Shown in pieces: positions 1 through 11,470 of a stretch of 64,000 nt of DNA (position 1 is its first letter; the number at the start of each line of letters is the position of its first letter). Under the pieces are notes generated by a model that did not search any database, had not been told where the DNA came from, and saw nothing but the letters and a program-made list of their open reading frames with translations. This stretch comes from Symsagittifera roscoffensis (lineage: Eukaryota > Xenacoelomorpha > Acoela > Convolutidae), in contig NC_087067.1 of the NCBI RefSeq assembly GCF_963678635.1, forward strand, positions 24,683,547 to 24,747,546, in the 5' to 3' direction. Position numbers and translations under genes: made by a program.

Positions 1-394
1 CAAGACGCAAAGATCAAAAATGCCACATAAGACCACAAGGAAAATCAAATTTTTGAAATGCGGTATAAAAATGGAAAAGAGCTTGGTTTTGAGCAAAACA
101 TGGCCTTGCCTTAACACATGAAGTTTTTTCACAATACTAAAAAAAATTTTTTGTTTGTGCCGCTTACAACCTATGATATTTCTAATTGCTACTTGTCAGG
201 CCTTCATGAACCTTTTTCCAAAACCACCAATATGATGGGGCAAATACCAGAGTCACTATCCAGTACTAGTATCCAGGCTTTTAAGCCACATCAGTCTGCA
301 ATCACCCCATTATAGTTTGGCCTGTTACAGCAATTTGGAATTTTTTACACACTTCTTGCACCAAAACTTCCATTTTCAAAAATGTTTTTCCAGT

Positions 395-462
395 TTTTAT
401 GGCTAAATGCGCGATGTCACGATGTAAGATATGAAGAACCAAGCTGTTCACAATTGTTAGCT
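395..462. repeat. Dispersed repeat, copy 1 of 2
   Basis: The stretch around GGCTAAATGCGCGATGT is closely matched at 21985-22052 in the same orientation, about 21.6 kb away, beyond the long inverted-repeat element. The shared part runs through an AAGAATATGAAGAAC-like stretch and CAATTGT. The family is unknown. Confidence 0.6.
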
Positions 463-1749
463 TGTTCAGTATCAAACAATTTTGATTAAAAATTTTGATT
501 AAACTGATGGTAAAGAGTTCAAAATTTTTTACGATAGCTTGAAACTTTTTGCAAAACTCTCTAAACTGGTTGCAAAAACCTCAAATTACTTGAAAACATG
601 AAATCGCAACAAATTGCTAAAAATTGCACATCTGCGATCAGATTGATTGAGTGTGCTATATGATTTCAAGTAAACTCAGAAAGTGATATAATTAGCCAAT
701 GTGACTGGTTAAGAAGAATGGGTACCACAGTAGAATTTTTGTCTCAAAGAGAATTGGAAAGAACACAATGAATCTATTGTCATTAATTAAAAAACTAATT
801 TTATAATTCTGAATGATGGTTTGATTGGTTTACGTTTAGAAAAAAAGAAAAGGATTTTTTTTGTATTGTTTTTGTACAAACTTTTTTTGAGGAACCAACT
901 GCAATTTTTTTGTTAATCATGTCTTTTCTTGGATCCCATTGGACGCAACCATTTTTGTCTCTCTACAAAAACTAAAAACATATTTTTCAGACGCGACAGT
1001 CTGGAAAAAATACTTTTGATCGCAACGTTTTGCAAAGAGAACCGAAGCGAGATAGTCTGAACTTAAGCGTAAAGCAAAAAATTACGACCAATTTATTAAC
1101 TCAATTTACATCGGATGATTAATGAACTCTCTCAAAATGTGCAATCCATCAATCGGCTAAAATCAAGCGATGATCAAAAATTTCGCAATATTATTTCAAT
1201 TCGAAGTTTTTTATCTATCTTTAATTTTCTAATTTTTTGTATTTGGCGCTTTTTGTCGCTTGCTCTTTGGAAATCTCACAAGAACAACTTGGTGCAAGTT
1301 ACAGTAAATTTCCAATTTATCACTAAATTGAATACATGTGACATATCAGCAAATTTAAAAAATCGCCATCAGCAACTCTAATGACAGTCATGATAAGTCT
1401 ACCATTATGTCATTATTTTAAATGTCAGCATTTAGATTTAAAGTCACCAAATTAGCAATTAGGGTTAAAATTAACATAACAGCAAATCGAATAAAATTCA
1501 CCATACTATGAACTAGGATAAAAGACACCATCATCAATTCCGATTATAGTGTATACCTCAACAATTAGGATTGAAGTTTTCATTTTGACACTGAAGATAG
1601 AACTACAAAAAGCTACTGGATCTTATAAAATGGTAAAGTTGATGATTTCATTAAAAAGCTTGAAATATGTTTGGAATTTCAATGCTTGGTTCAGTAGTAT
1701 TTCAGCGCTACATCAAGGATTTAGGCTGAACAATAAGTTAATATTTGTT

Positions 1750-2104
1750 TTTGGAGCCCACTGAAAATAGTTACGTCCTTGTTTGTAACTTCGCCATTTT
1801 CTAGATATTCAATTCTACCTATAACTCCTAATTGTTCACGCTAGAACTGGTTTAGTTCAGTCTAGTAGAACAAATTGTGGAGCCCGCTCAAACTTGTAGA
1901 AATCGCTTACAAGTTAGCAAATGCGCTTACATTTGCGGAACCCAGAATAATTTGTTATATTTCCTGGTTGCGGAATCCGCGAAAATAACTAATGGGCCAA
2001 TAATAATGTTGCTAGTTATTTGTGCGCGGAATCCATGGAAACTTTGTTTATGGATTCCACTTAGAATCTAGTGCATATGTACGACTTGTTTGTGGATTCC
2101 AGTG
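1750..2104. repeat. Cluster of degenerate GGAATCC / GGATTCC repeats
   Basis: About seven copies of a short word of the form TTGTGGATTCC, or its GGAACCC/GGAGCCC variants, occur at roughly 1751, 1875, 1935, 1970, 2026, 2053 and 2090. Spacing is irregular. No gene is visible in it. Confidence 0.45.
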
Positions 2105-2477
2105 ACCTTACACATTTAGTATCCTTACACAGTATGGCCTCGTTACTTAAAATTAAGATATTTTGCAATTCAAAATCTAGATTCTCCTCAGCTCACAGTA
2201 GAGAATTTGGTTAAATTTTACATATGGTAATTGATCAAATTTTGACATCGAATTGCGATTCCTCAGTTAGTTGATCTTTCTTTTTATTTTTGTTTCAAGC
2301 AGCCAGAAATGCGGTCTTCGATCACCTTCATCTTGTCAGCCGAGTCCACATATCCATCGCCTTCCTGAAACAAGCTTTACAGATTGGCGAAGAAACATTT
2401 GACAAATTAAAAAAATCCGAGCTTCTATGTCTCCGCTGGTAACATTGAATGCCCCGTACAGAAATAAAATAAAAATA

Positions 2478-2676
2478 CAGATATGCACAGGGTTAATCCA
2501 TTTGTTGTGAGATTGCATATCTGTCCTGAATTGTATCAGACATGTTCAGACCTGGAAGATACAAAAATTTTAATGTTACAGAAAAAAAATAAAATTACAG
2601 ATATGCCCAGAGTGAATCCATTTGTTGTGAGATTGCATATCTGTCCTGAACTGCATCAGACATGATCAGATCTGAA
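2478..2676. repeat. Tandem repeat, about 119-bp period, two copies
   Basis: Two copies start at about 2478 and 2597. Each opens with ACAGATATGC and carries the inverse GCATATCTGT about 40 bases later, so each copy holds a 10-bp inverted repeat. The copies differ by a few substitutions. Confidence 0.8.
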
Positions 2677-2679
2677 TTT

Positions 2680-5190
2680 TTTTTTTGAAATTTTCGAATG
2701 AATTCTCAACTTTTGTCACGTGTCTTGTTTTTATCGTTGAAAATAGTTATTTTAACAAATAACACTAAAACTCGTTGAAAATCACGTCCTTGTTTTTAGT
2801 TTTTGAAAAGCACGAATAGAAATAAATTCTACAGACGTAGAGCTTTCGAATAATGTGTTTTTAATAACTCTGGAAAGAAAAGTCGGGTGGCTAAAAATAA
2901 AAACCTGCGAAACAAAAAATATTTTTCAGCATTTTTCTATTATTCCAAAATAGCTTCCTGCGGTCTGTAGAAATTGAAAAAAGTGTTATTACAAAGGATT
3001 CATTGCTTAGCAGGAAAATTATTTGTGCCACCTGACTCGATCTCCCATCGTTTTAAATTAATTTTAAAGAAGTTTGCTGATAAAAAGCTCCTTTTAGTAT
3101 TTTAATTCGAAATTGATAACGGATCTACTCAATCCCCCCTTCGGTATCTCCCCTATTGGGGCAGCTATTTGATCCAAATGACAAGTTATTCGGACATATC
3201 CAGGATTTCCTCGGTATGGGGGGAGGAAGTCTTATGTTAAATGAATTTAGTGGATTTAGGAACGTTTTAAAGTATCGTTTTACGGCTTTAAGGCTTTGTG
3301 TGTACATGGGAAATCAAATTTTAGGTTCAGCTCAGTAGAACTGGTCAAAACCTAGGTTTAAAAAATTTTATGCTCAAAATACAGACATCCGCAACGTAGG
3401 GGCTGAACACGCCGTCTAGGTAATTGTAATAAATGATCAATTGTTTTCAAAAAATTTTGAGTCAGACTCTGGAAAAAAAGACCAAGCAAAAAAAACGTTC
3501 TTTAGAAAACCCATTTTAAATGATTTTTTTTTCTTCTTAAATACCATCAGAGTGGTTGGAACATTTTTTCAAGTGAAATCTTTCCCATTATTTAGTAAAC
3601 TAAAATAATATCAAGCTCATCTAAATTATTCGAAAGTTGCCCCCTTCTAACACACATTGACTACAAAAAACTTGGCTATTTTAAAACAAAAAGTACCTAA
3701 ATAATAACTCATTTTACTTTTAAGCGAGGAATTACCCGGGTCGAGGTCCGCGACTTATTTTTCAGTTTTAAGCGAGAAAGTATATTTTTCAGTTTAGGCG
3801 AGAAAATTCTCGAGTCGAGGTCCGCGATGATTAATTCCGCGAAAAAAATCCATAGTCTGGACAGGGTTTTAAGTCGTGGAAAAAGTCTGGAAATACCGTA
3901 TCTCGGTCGCCATGCAGAGTAAAAGGGGAAACAAACTGCAACACAGTTGAGTATGAAGAAAGAAACGTTTCTTTACTAATATTTTTTTGTTCATAAAACT
4001 TAAGGTAAAATTTCAAAATGACGATGGAAACTGGTTACAGCTCAAATTGCACAGAATGTTCCGACCATAGTCTTTTAAAAGACACACATTTAAAAAAATA
4101 ATTTTTTAAAATATTATTGTCGTTACTTCTGAGTAGTGTGATAAAAAGATCTCAACAAAAAATTAACAATTAAGCATTTTCGACTGTCAAAGCAAAATAG
4201 GCAAACCGGGCAATAGTTTTTGAAGAAAATTAGTTCGAAAATCAAAAAAAGTTATGGAAAAATCAAATTAAAATTTCACATGTGTTTTTTATATATTTTT
4301 TCCAAAATTGTTCTGAATTTTGGAAGTTTTGATTTCCAAAATGGCATTTAAAACTCTAAAAACAAACTTTACTCAAGTATAACTAAAATTAAGCATTAAA
4401 CGGCTTAAATTAAGCATAAACTTAGACCTAACTGCTCAAAAACAGAGCTAACAAAAAAAATTCAAACCGATTTTTCTCGACATTGGAAAAAAAGTTTTTG
4501 TGAAATTTGTCAATGTGGTTCGGATACACGCTGAAAAAGCTTTAATATGATATTTTACTCCACTCTGTCCGAGGTTTTTTCCCGTTACCTGATTTTTCGG
4601 AGAAAACAAAAAAATTGTAACACCCCCGAATACAAAGTTCCTCCTCATTTTTCAAGTTGTCGGAACAGCAAAAACAAAAAAATTACCCAAGCCGTTAGAA
4701 AAAAAACAACTACGGTGAAGCCTTATTGATTTTTCCTCAGATATACATGTTGAAAGATGATACTAGAAATTTTAAAAAAGGAAAGTTTTATTCGGTAAAA
4801 CCGCTTGTAAAACAATTTACTCCGCCATCGAATTATCTTGAGAAAGTTCTCTTTTTTTGTTAAAAAGATCTTCACTTCTGATGTTGAACAGTTTTTCTTG
4901 AAAAAGGGAAAAGCTTAGTGCTTTTTTTTAAGTTAGAATCATCAATTCTTTTGTGTGATTTGGAATTCGATGAGCCAAGATTTTTTTCAACGCCTGATTT
5001 GGTGTAAAACAACTCAAATAAACATTTATTGCCTTTTTGATTACTATTGATTGTGGTAATACACTAGAGACAAACTCAGTACCAATGAAACTACTAATGT
5101 CCGTCCCAAAAGCAGTCATGTCCGGAACTGACTGCTTTTGGGGCGGAAATGACTGAAGCGGAAGTGACTGCCCGCATTGGAGTTCCATGA
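2680..5190. other. AT-rich intergenic DNA, no gene seen
   Basis: No coding region could be supported. The stretch holds a pair of short direct repeats near 3718-3832 and several A/T runs. Open frames here, for example a 110-codon minus frame near 4930-5260, show no domain and overlap the palindromic repeat. Confidence 0.55.
3718..3832. repeat. Short direct repeat ending in GTCGAGGTCCGCGA
   Basis: Two copies of a roughly 36-bp word, TTTAAGCGAGGAATTAC-like and ending GTCGAGGTCCGCGA, lie about 76 bp apart with an intermediate partial copy. They are locally CpG-rich in otherwise AT-rich DNA. Confidence 0.6.
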
Positions 5191-5423
5191 ATAAAAATCG
5201 ATTATAATTGAGTTTCCTTATCAGTTTCCACAAAAGTGAAAACAAATCGATTATAATCAATTAAAAATGGATTATAATATTACTGTTTTTCGAGGCAACA
5301 AAATCGTTTTTTCATCCATTATAATTGATTTATTTTCACTTTTGTGGACACTGACAATGAAACTAAATCATAATTGATTTTTTCCCCTATACTGAGATGC
5401 GAATTTCAACGCACAAAAAGTCA
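5190..5423. repeat. Palindromic repeat with TTATAATCGATT arms, copy A
   Basis: The two halves are inverted copies of each other around about 5285. Each carries TCGATTATAAT-type words and the phrase CACAAAAGTGAAAA or its inverse. A close relative lies at 5690-5901 and ends with the same phrase, ACTGAGATGCGAATTTCAAC. Hairpin structure and copy number suggest a MITE-like repeat; no terminal duplication was identified. Confidence 0.65.
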
Positions 5424-5424
5424 G

Positions 5425-5690
5425 ATGGTGGGTTGGGTTCAGGTGGGGGGGGGGTAATGTTGAGTAAGGTTGAGTAATATAAAAAAATAATTTTTGGTAC
5501 TTTTTTATATTACTCATCATTACCTCCCCTAGCATTTGCCCATTTACAACAAACCCCCTCCCCCCCCCCCCAACGTAACGTGGTCAGGTGGGGTGGGTTC
5601 AGGTGGGGGGTGGTTTCAGGTGGGGGGGGGGTTGCGTTCAGATGGTGGGGTAGGTTCAGGTGAGGGGGGTATGTGGGTTCCATAAAAAAA
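5425..5690. repeat. G-rich minisatellite of TTCAGGTGGGG words
   Basis: Imperfect repeats of TTCAGGTGGGG alternate with runs of 8-10 G, and a C-run lies at 5563-5572. The same words occur at 6010-6150 and 21826-21925, on either side of the long inverted-repeat element. G-quadruplex formation is possible. Confidence 0.7.
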
Positions 5691-5901
5691 ATCAATTATC
5701 AGTAACCACAAAAGTGAAAAAAAAATCGATTATAATCAATGAAAAATGAATTATAACATTACGATTTTCCAAGGCAACAAAATCCGTTCATCCTTTATAA
5801 TCGGTTTTTTTTCTCTTTTGTGGACAATGACAATGAAAATAAATTATAATCGATTTTTTTCCACTTTACTGAGATGCGAATTTCAACGCACATAAAGTCT
5901 T
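5690..5901. repeat. Palindromic repeat with TTATAATCGATT arms, copy B
   Basis: This is a second copy of the 5190-5423 palindrome. It has the same inverted halves, the same CACAAAAGTGAAAA phrase and the same outer end. More distant members of the same word family lie at 22290-22690. Confidence 0.65.
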
Positions 5902-6009
5902 TTCTAAGTTTTAAATTTAAGTTGGTTACGTTGGTTACTTGTTGTTCGATTTAATTTTTTTCTGTCTAGCTTTGATCTTTTGGTTACTTTTTTATGTTAT
6001 TCAAAAATT

Positions 6010-6150
6010 GGAGGTGGGGGGGGGGTAAAATTAGAGGTGGACTAGTCTCCCTTCCCCTACCTACTTAGCGTTTGCCCATTCACAACAAACTCCACCCCCC
6101 CCCACGTAACGGGGGGGTTCAGGTGGGGGAGTGGGGTGGGTTCAGGGGGG
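6010..6150. repeat. G-rich minisatellite abutting the long-TIR element
   Basis: GGTTCAGGTGGGG words with G-runs run directly up to the left end of the inverted-repeat element. The same words resume immediately after its right end, so the element appears to sit inside this repeat. Any short target-site duplication is hidden by the G-runs. Confidence 0.6.
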
Positions 6151-6201
6151 AGTAGTATATGAGTGAGCAAGAGTGGGGGGGGGGGGGGTGGTGGGAGACC
6201 C

Positions 6202-6492
6202 CCATGTATCAAGATAGGGAACAGAACATCCGGTCTCCCAGCTATGTATTAAGATTGGGTATAGAGTCTACAATGTATTAAGGTAGGGAATAGGTTTCCC
6301 ATGTATTAAGATGGTAGGTTTCAGATGGTAAGTTTCAGAAAATTTTTTGGCGCCCGATCTTACCATGTTTTAAGATAGTGTTTAGATTTCCCATGTATTA
6401 AGATAGTGTATAGATATCCCTATGTATAAGGATTAAAAATTCCTTGTATTAACATAGGGAATAGATTTCCCAATGTATTAAGATAGGGAATG
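6202..6492 (+). repeat. Terminal iteron array, ATGTATTAAGATAGGGAATA, left end
   Basis: About nine imperfect copies of the 20-bp word ATGTATTAAGATAGGGAATA start near 6203, 6243, 6272, 6300, 6363, 6391, 6421, 6442 and 6471. Most are spaced 28-40 bp apart. A mirrored array lies at the right end and a single copy lies in the core at about 12965. Subterminal repeats of this kind often bind the protein that recognises an element's ends; that role is inferred. Confidence 0.75.
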
Positions 6493-9239
6493 GTAAAATT
6501 TCAGTGTGATGGTAAGAAAATAGTAAGAAAAACGGTATTTTTTGGATTTTGTGTGGAAATGTCTAGTTTTTTCGCAAAAATCTCGGCATGCGTTATGTAA
6601 TTCTTGAGTGTTACATGTAGAATGTGCAATGAAGAGAATATGTTTATTGGTTCATGGTAAGTCCATGGTAAGATGTGCAAAAATTTGGAAATGCTTATAA
6701 AAAAATTGATATTTTTTCAAAAAACTTCAAAACACGATATGATTTGATATAATTTTATAATAATAACTATTTTGTTAGATGATCTTTTTTTAGAAATTGT
6801 ACTCAATCTAGCATAAACTATCCTGAAACCTACTGAAATTTTAAAAAAAATTTCAAGTTTTTGGAAAAAATTGCAAAAATTTCAAGTATTTGGAAAAAAT
6901 TGCAAAAATTTCAAGTATTTGGAACAAACTGCAAATTTTTGAAAAAAATTGCAGAAATCTCATAATTTTGGTTAATGTATTGTTGTTTTTGATCTAATTT
7001 TAAACATACTTTTAAGTATTGGTTTTAAAAATAAGCTAAGATTGTATTTTAATTGGCATTATGTTGAGACAATGATACAAAATTTTGAATAAAAAAATGA
7101 CTTTTTCCACAATTTTTTCTCAATATATTGAAATACAATGAAGCTTACCTTAATTTGAGCTAAATACTTGGTTATACAATGCTCTAAACACTAAAAAAAA
7201 GGTTCATTGTAGCAGAATCAATATTGAAACTTCCGGAAAACAGTGAAATGAGTCGTAATTTTTGAAAAGGTAAAATGAAAATTAATCAAATTTACATGAA
7301 ATTTTCCATTTCGAACTTTTTATTTTGGTTTTTAACTAATTGTTTTAGTCCAGTTCAGGGATGATTTTTAGGAATCTCAATTCAAATGAACATTAAGCGC
7401 AATTTTCTATGAAATTTCTAAATCAAACTCCATGATTCAACTCCTCCTCACTTTTTTCTCATTGAATTACCCAAATTTGTACAAAAATTAAAACTTGTGA
7501 GAAATTTTTTATGTTAAAACTTAGAAATTTCAGATTATTGATAAAAAATGAACAGTTTATTGCTAAAATTGTTTAAAATGGGATAAATGTTTCTTAAAAA
7601 TTTATTCGATATTGGGTCAAATTCAACAAAAACTTCTTCATAACTGATGATTATCTCTCTGTTGCTTCTGCAACATAACTTTCAAGATTTTCCGTAGAGT
7701 TTTTCCATGTTTTAAAGTTATTCTTGCTTTCTGTTTAATACATGTTTTTGCTATTGAACACACCCTACTAGAAAATTTAGTCAAAACTGGAGTATTTAGG
7801 AGGAAAATAGTATCAATTGAACGAACAATTTGCAGGCAGAGATGAAATTAGAACTGATACCGTATGACTATTACAATAAAAAATGTTAATATCTTCCTCA
7901 AGGTTCCCCTGTTCAGTTGCTATTGTAAACTATTTAAGCAAAAATACACATTTTGGGATCAATAACTATCACTTTTCTTGCAAAATAGTTATTAACTCGT
8001 TTTTTTTCTTAAATTTTGACGGAAATTTTCTCAAAAATATCCAAGTGAGGAAGAATTTGTGCTAGTTAAAGCATTCAAAAATATATGTACAAAATGAGAA
8101 TATAAAAGTGTATTTTTACGATTTAAGAACAAATTAGGAGCAGCTCTATTAGTTATAATCTGAAAATCTCCGGAAATACGCAAGAAAAACTAGTTCCTAA
8201 CATATACAATATAAAAACTTCTGAAAGAGCGAGTCTCAAAAAATTGATTTAGCAAAGCAAATCAAGGTGCAAACTGGAATAATTGTGTAATTTTCCGATT
8301 CTTATTAAGAAAAAAACTCTATGTAGTAAAAATGTAGTAATGTATTGTATATAGTGTTGTATATTCTATGTAGTATTGTGTATGTATGTAGCAAGGAAAA
8401 GTAGATCTTGAAAGCAAGTTTTCGATTTATGCTTTATGTATCTTCTTCCAAAAGATGTCGAATTGGGTTTGCTTCTCAAAAATTATCCTCAAAACATTTG
8501 ATCTTTCATATAAAGTACCTAATATATCAAATGATAACAATTTTTTCTAATGAATTACGCATAAATATAAGTCTTTGAGAATTTTTATGTCGGATTTTTT
8601 CTCAGGATATACTTTATAAGCTAAACTTTAGTAAAATTATCTCAAATCTCCTAAGGAATAAATTGAATTTCTATCTCATTTTAGCATTTTCTCAGTTTCT
8701 GCTTCATCTACTATCTACCAAATGAATCCAATTTGAGAAAATTTTTTACTTGAAAAATGAATTTTAGATCGAAAAATGTATCGTTTCAACGAACGTTCAA
8801 TAATCCGAAGCTGAATTAATACCATAAATCCTTTACTAAAAAGCTTTAAAGAATTTTCTTAACCTCATAACTGTATAATGCTGTTTTAAATCTGAATTTC
8901 TCTTTTAGACTAAATTTTTACATGGAATGGTGTATATCATTATCTTGAAACTTTCAAAGTTTAGCAAAATATACTTTTTTTCCAGGTCATTTATCAATTT
9001 TTTTTCTGAAATCATCAAAAATCAATAGACTAACATAATTCTTAATAAGTCAAACCACATTATCTGCATAAAAAGCTCTGCTCTATGAACAATTTTACAA
9101 GCACTAAACAAGGAAAACTTTAAAATAGTAACTACAAAAAACCTTTCAATTAGTTGATGTTTTCCAAATATCCAAGTTTTACAATTTTTAGGCGAATACT
9201 CAAATACTCATTAGCATATGTTATGCACTTTACTACAAA

Positions 9240-9805
9240 TTTATCACAACAAAGTCTCCGCAAGCTTGCAACCAAGGGAGTTTTTACTGTTGATTAAAAG
9301 TTTTCGGATCGAGTTCCATGGAAAGCTTCACGACGATTTGAACACAATTTTTGCTGTCTTTAACATCAATCAAAACCTTTGAATAAAAAAATAAATGACA
9401 GTTCAGGTAATGTAATGAAAACACTGTATAATTACTGACTAGATTTGTTACAATTGCTGAGACTTTTCAGATTCGGTAAAAACTAATAATCATAGTATTT
9501 TCAAAAAAAAAACTTAAAAATTTTATCACAACAAAGTCTCCGCAAGCTTGCAACCAAGGGAGTTTTTACTGTTGATTAAAAGTTTTCTGATCGAGTTCCA
9601 TGGAAAGCTTCACGACGATTTGAACTCAATTTTTGCTGTCTTTAACATCAATCAAAACCTTTGAATAAAAAAATAAATGACAGTTCAGGTAATGTAATGA
9701 AAACACTGTATAATTACTGACTAGATTTTTTACAATTGCTGAGACTTTTCAGATTCGGTAAAAACTAATAATCATAGTAATTTCTAAGTTTTTCAAAAAA
9801 AAAAA
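9240..9805. repeat. Tandem duplication, ~283-bp unit, left arm only
   Basis: The block starting TTTATCACAACAAAGTCTCC is present twice, at about 9240-9522 and 9523-9805. It covers the last exon and most of the intron of the zinc-finger gene. The right arm has a single copy at about 18500-18785, so the duplication arose in, or survives in, one arm only. Confidence 0.85.
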
Positions 9806-10047
9806 TTTAAAAATTTTACCTTCTCCTGAAGTGTGTTTGCAGTCTGCTGAGCACATAATTTAATATTATGCTGAGAATGGTTCTTCTTGAAATGATTAGC
9901 GAGTTCCTCGCTGCTATAAGTATAAAAATTACAGTTAGAACACTTCAAAACACCACATGTTCTACGATGTCTTGATGCATCTTTGTGAGTGTATTCCCTG
10001 CCACATTCAAGACATGCAACTCATTCGTTTCTATTGAGTGAAGCCAT
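9284..10047 (-). pseudogene. Left-arm copy of the two-zinc-finger gene (broken)
   Basis: This is the mirror copy of the gene at 18258-18738 in the right arm. Its first exon (9820-10047) encodes the same Cys/His-rich protein but no longer keeps the full open frame, with about one break. The final exon is present twice, at 9284-9376 and 9566-9658, because of the 283-bp tandem duplication. If it is transcribed, alternative use of the two last exons is conceivable. The right-arm copy appears whole, so the element still has one good version. Confidence 0.7.
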
Positions 10048-10261
10048 CTCAATAGTAATGAAAAATTAAATGGGAGATTTAAAATGTACCAAATTTTTAG
10101 ACAAGGTGAGTTGAAAAGCCTCAAAAAATGAATAAAAGTAAATAAAAACAGCAAACTTATTAACCAATTGTTTTCAACGAAAAAAAAATCAGAGTGGATA
10201 TGCTACTTAGCCTAGCTGAAATAAAAATCATCCAATCTAACCATGGAATTTTTAAAAGTAT

Positions 10262-10590
10262 CAACCAATCAGAATCGAGCATTAATTACAAGGAAACTTT
10301 TATCTTTTCTGATATCAACCAATCAGAATTGAGCTTCAATAGTCATGTGATTTTCGACAAATTCAATGACCACCAATCAGAATTGAGCTTCAGAAGTCAT
10401 GTAATTTTCAACAAATTCAATGTCAACCTATCAGAATTGAGCTTCAAAAGTCATGAAATTTTCAAGAAATTTAATGTCAACCAATCAGAGTTGATCTCTT
10501 CTTCTCATGAGTTTTTCAACAATTTTTTTAAAATTTGTAGATTTTGAGGATACTTTCACAGACATTATTTGTGTTAATAACCAATCAGAA
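10262..10590. promoter_or_regulatory. CCAAT-box array in 54-bp repeats, left arm
   Basis: The word CAACCAATCAGAATTGAGC recurs at about 10262, 10314, 10368, 10423 and 10477, one unit every 54 bp. A further AACCAATCAGAATG lies at 10578 and another CAACCAATCAGAAC at 10850. ACCAATCAG is a near-perfect NF-Y (CCAAT) site. The array lies between the minus-strand zinc-finger gene and the plus-strand 145-residue gene, so it could drive both. The 54-bp period keeps an 18-residue repeat frame open on the plus strand (10200-10547). I read that frame as a by-product, but a repetitive protein cannot be excluded. Confidence 0.65.
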
Positions 10591-10915
10591 TGAAGTAATC
10601 ACAGATTTTAAAAAACTTTGTAGATCAGAACCAGACTATGTTTATGAAACTTCTTAATCAATATATTTTATTGAATTTTTCCAACCTAAATAAGATTTGA
10701 AATTTGATACCCTAGTGGGACAAATGAAATTTTTTGTCTAGTTTATATTGTTGTTTCGATATTCAATTCAAGTTTTGAAATTTCGATCAAAATTTTTTCG
10801 TGGTAATGACGTCATTCCTTCGAAATTTCTAGAATTTTCCAGAAAAAATTTCAACCAATCAGAACTAAGCAGTTTCTAGACATAAATTTGGATCCAAAAC
10901 ATTCATTTTTGAAGA

Positions 10916-11353
10916 ATGTCAATTAAAAAGCATTTGAAATTCCTTGAATTACTCTACAGGAAAAAAAGAAAATATTCCGGGTACTTTTTTGATAAGTTTT
11001 TGGACGTCTTTATTGTACAAAATAGAGTTATCCGACTAAGTAAAGGTCTCTTCAGAGAAACTTACTCAATCAAAGAGTTTACTTTTGATTCACATATTGC
11101 GTATCAAAGTTTTAAACTTACGGCTGAATTATACCTCACAAGGAAAGAAATTTTGTTTATTCTCGAGAATTTGAAATTGATCAAAAAATCGTACGATAAT
11201 ATATCAAAAACTCTTTTTATCCCCTATCCAAATCCCAAAATTGTGAAAACACCTCAGCAAAGTTCTTTATTCCTTCATTTCTTTAAAGATTTTTACAAGT
11301 TCAAAATCCTGCTTGATTCGGTTTGGAATCAGATTTCCAGAAGTCTGCTTTGA
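10916..11353 (+). CDS. Small core protein of the long-TIR element (145 aa), possible PC4-like tail
   Basis: The frame starts at an ATG about 65 bases after a CCAAT box. The protein is basic at its N-terminus (KKHLKFLELLYRKKRKY) and has no signal peptide. Residues ~85-120 read as a beta strand followed by LYLTRKEILFILENLKLI, a pattern also seen at the ends of the other core proteins and in PC4-type domains (strands then one amphipathic helix). The family assignment is weak. Coding-like sequence seems to continue further, so the frame is probably interrupted or spliced (about one break). It is followed by the 45-residue membrane peptide gene on the same strand. The function is unknown. Confidence 0.5.
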   Translation: MSIKKHLKFLELLYRKKRKYSGYFFDKFLDVFIVQNRVIRLSKGLFRETYSIKEFTFDSHIAYQSFKLTAELYLTRKEILFILENLKLIKKSYDNISKTLFIPYPNPKIVKTPQQSSLFLHFFKDFYKFKILLDSVWNQISRSLL

Positions 11354-11470
11354 AAAATTCGTCAACTTTGAGTTATCTTCCCAAATTTACATCAAAATCA
11401 AAGAACTTGACTATCTACTCAAAAATCAGCAATTTCTCATTGATTACATACAAAAAATTCAATTAACTTG

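Larger units (their letters stand above)
1..2477. other. AT-rich intergenic DNA, no gene seen
   Basis: No frame in this stretch has a recognisable domain, good start context or splice support. The short open frames are of the size expected by chance in AT-rich DNA. It contains the dispersed repeat and the GGAATCC/GGATTCC cluster listed separately. Confidence 0.6.
6151..10800 (+). repeat. Left terminal inverted repeat (~4650 bp)
   Basis: It is the inverted counterpart of 17550-21825. It is longer than the right arm, mainly because of a tandem duplication of about 283 bp near 9240-9805, one extra 54-bp promoter repeat, and extra terminal iterons. It contains a zinc-finger gene copy on the minus strand and, at its inner end, the 3' tail of the gene that is whole at 17054-17673. 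Between about 6500 and 9240 I see no gene. That part is AT-rich with short internal repeats such as TTGGAAAAAATTGCAAAAAT at 6855-6950. Confidence 0.9.

Noticed and set aside
6202-6492. Regularly spaced 20-bp repeats resembling a CRISPR array
   Set aside because: The repeats are degenerate, spacers are similar and variable in length, and the setting is eukaryotic with a mirrored array at the other end of an element.
7883-8065. 60-codon frame present in both arms (also 19942-20124)
   Set aside because: Identity between arms is expected from the inverted repeat and does not show coding; composition is typical of AT-rich noise.
10262-10488. 54-bp repeats as a repetitive protein gene
   Set aside because: The repeat carries near-perfect CCAAT sites and lies upstream of genes; the frame stays open because the period is divisible by three. 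Kept only as a low-interest finding.
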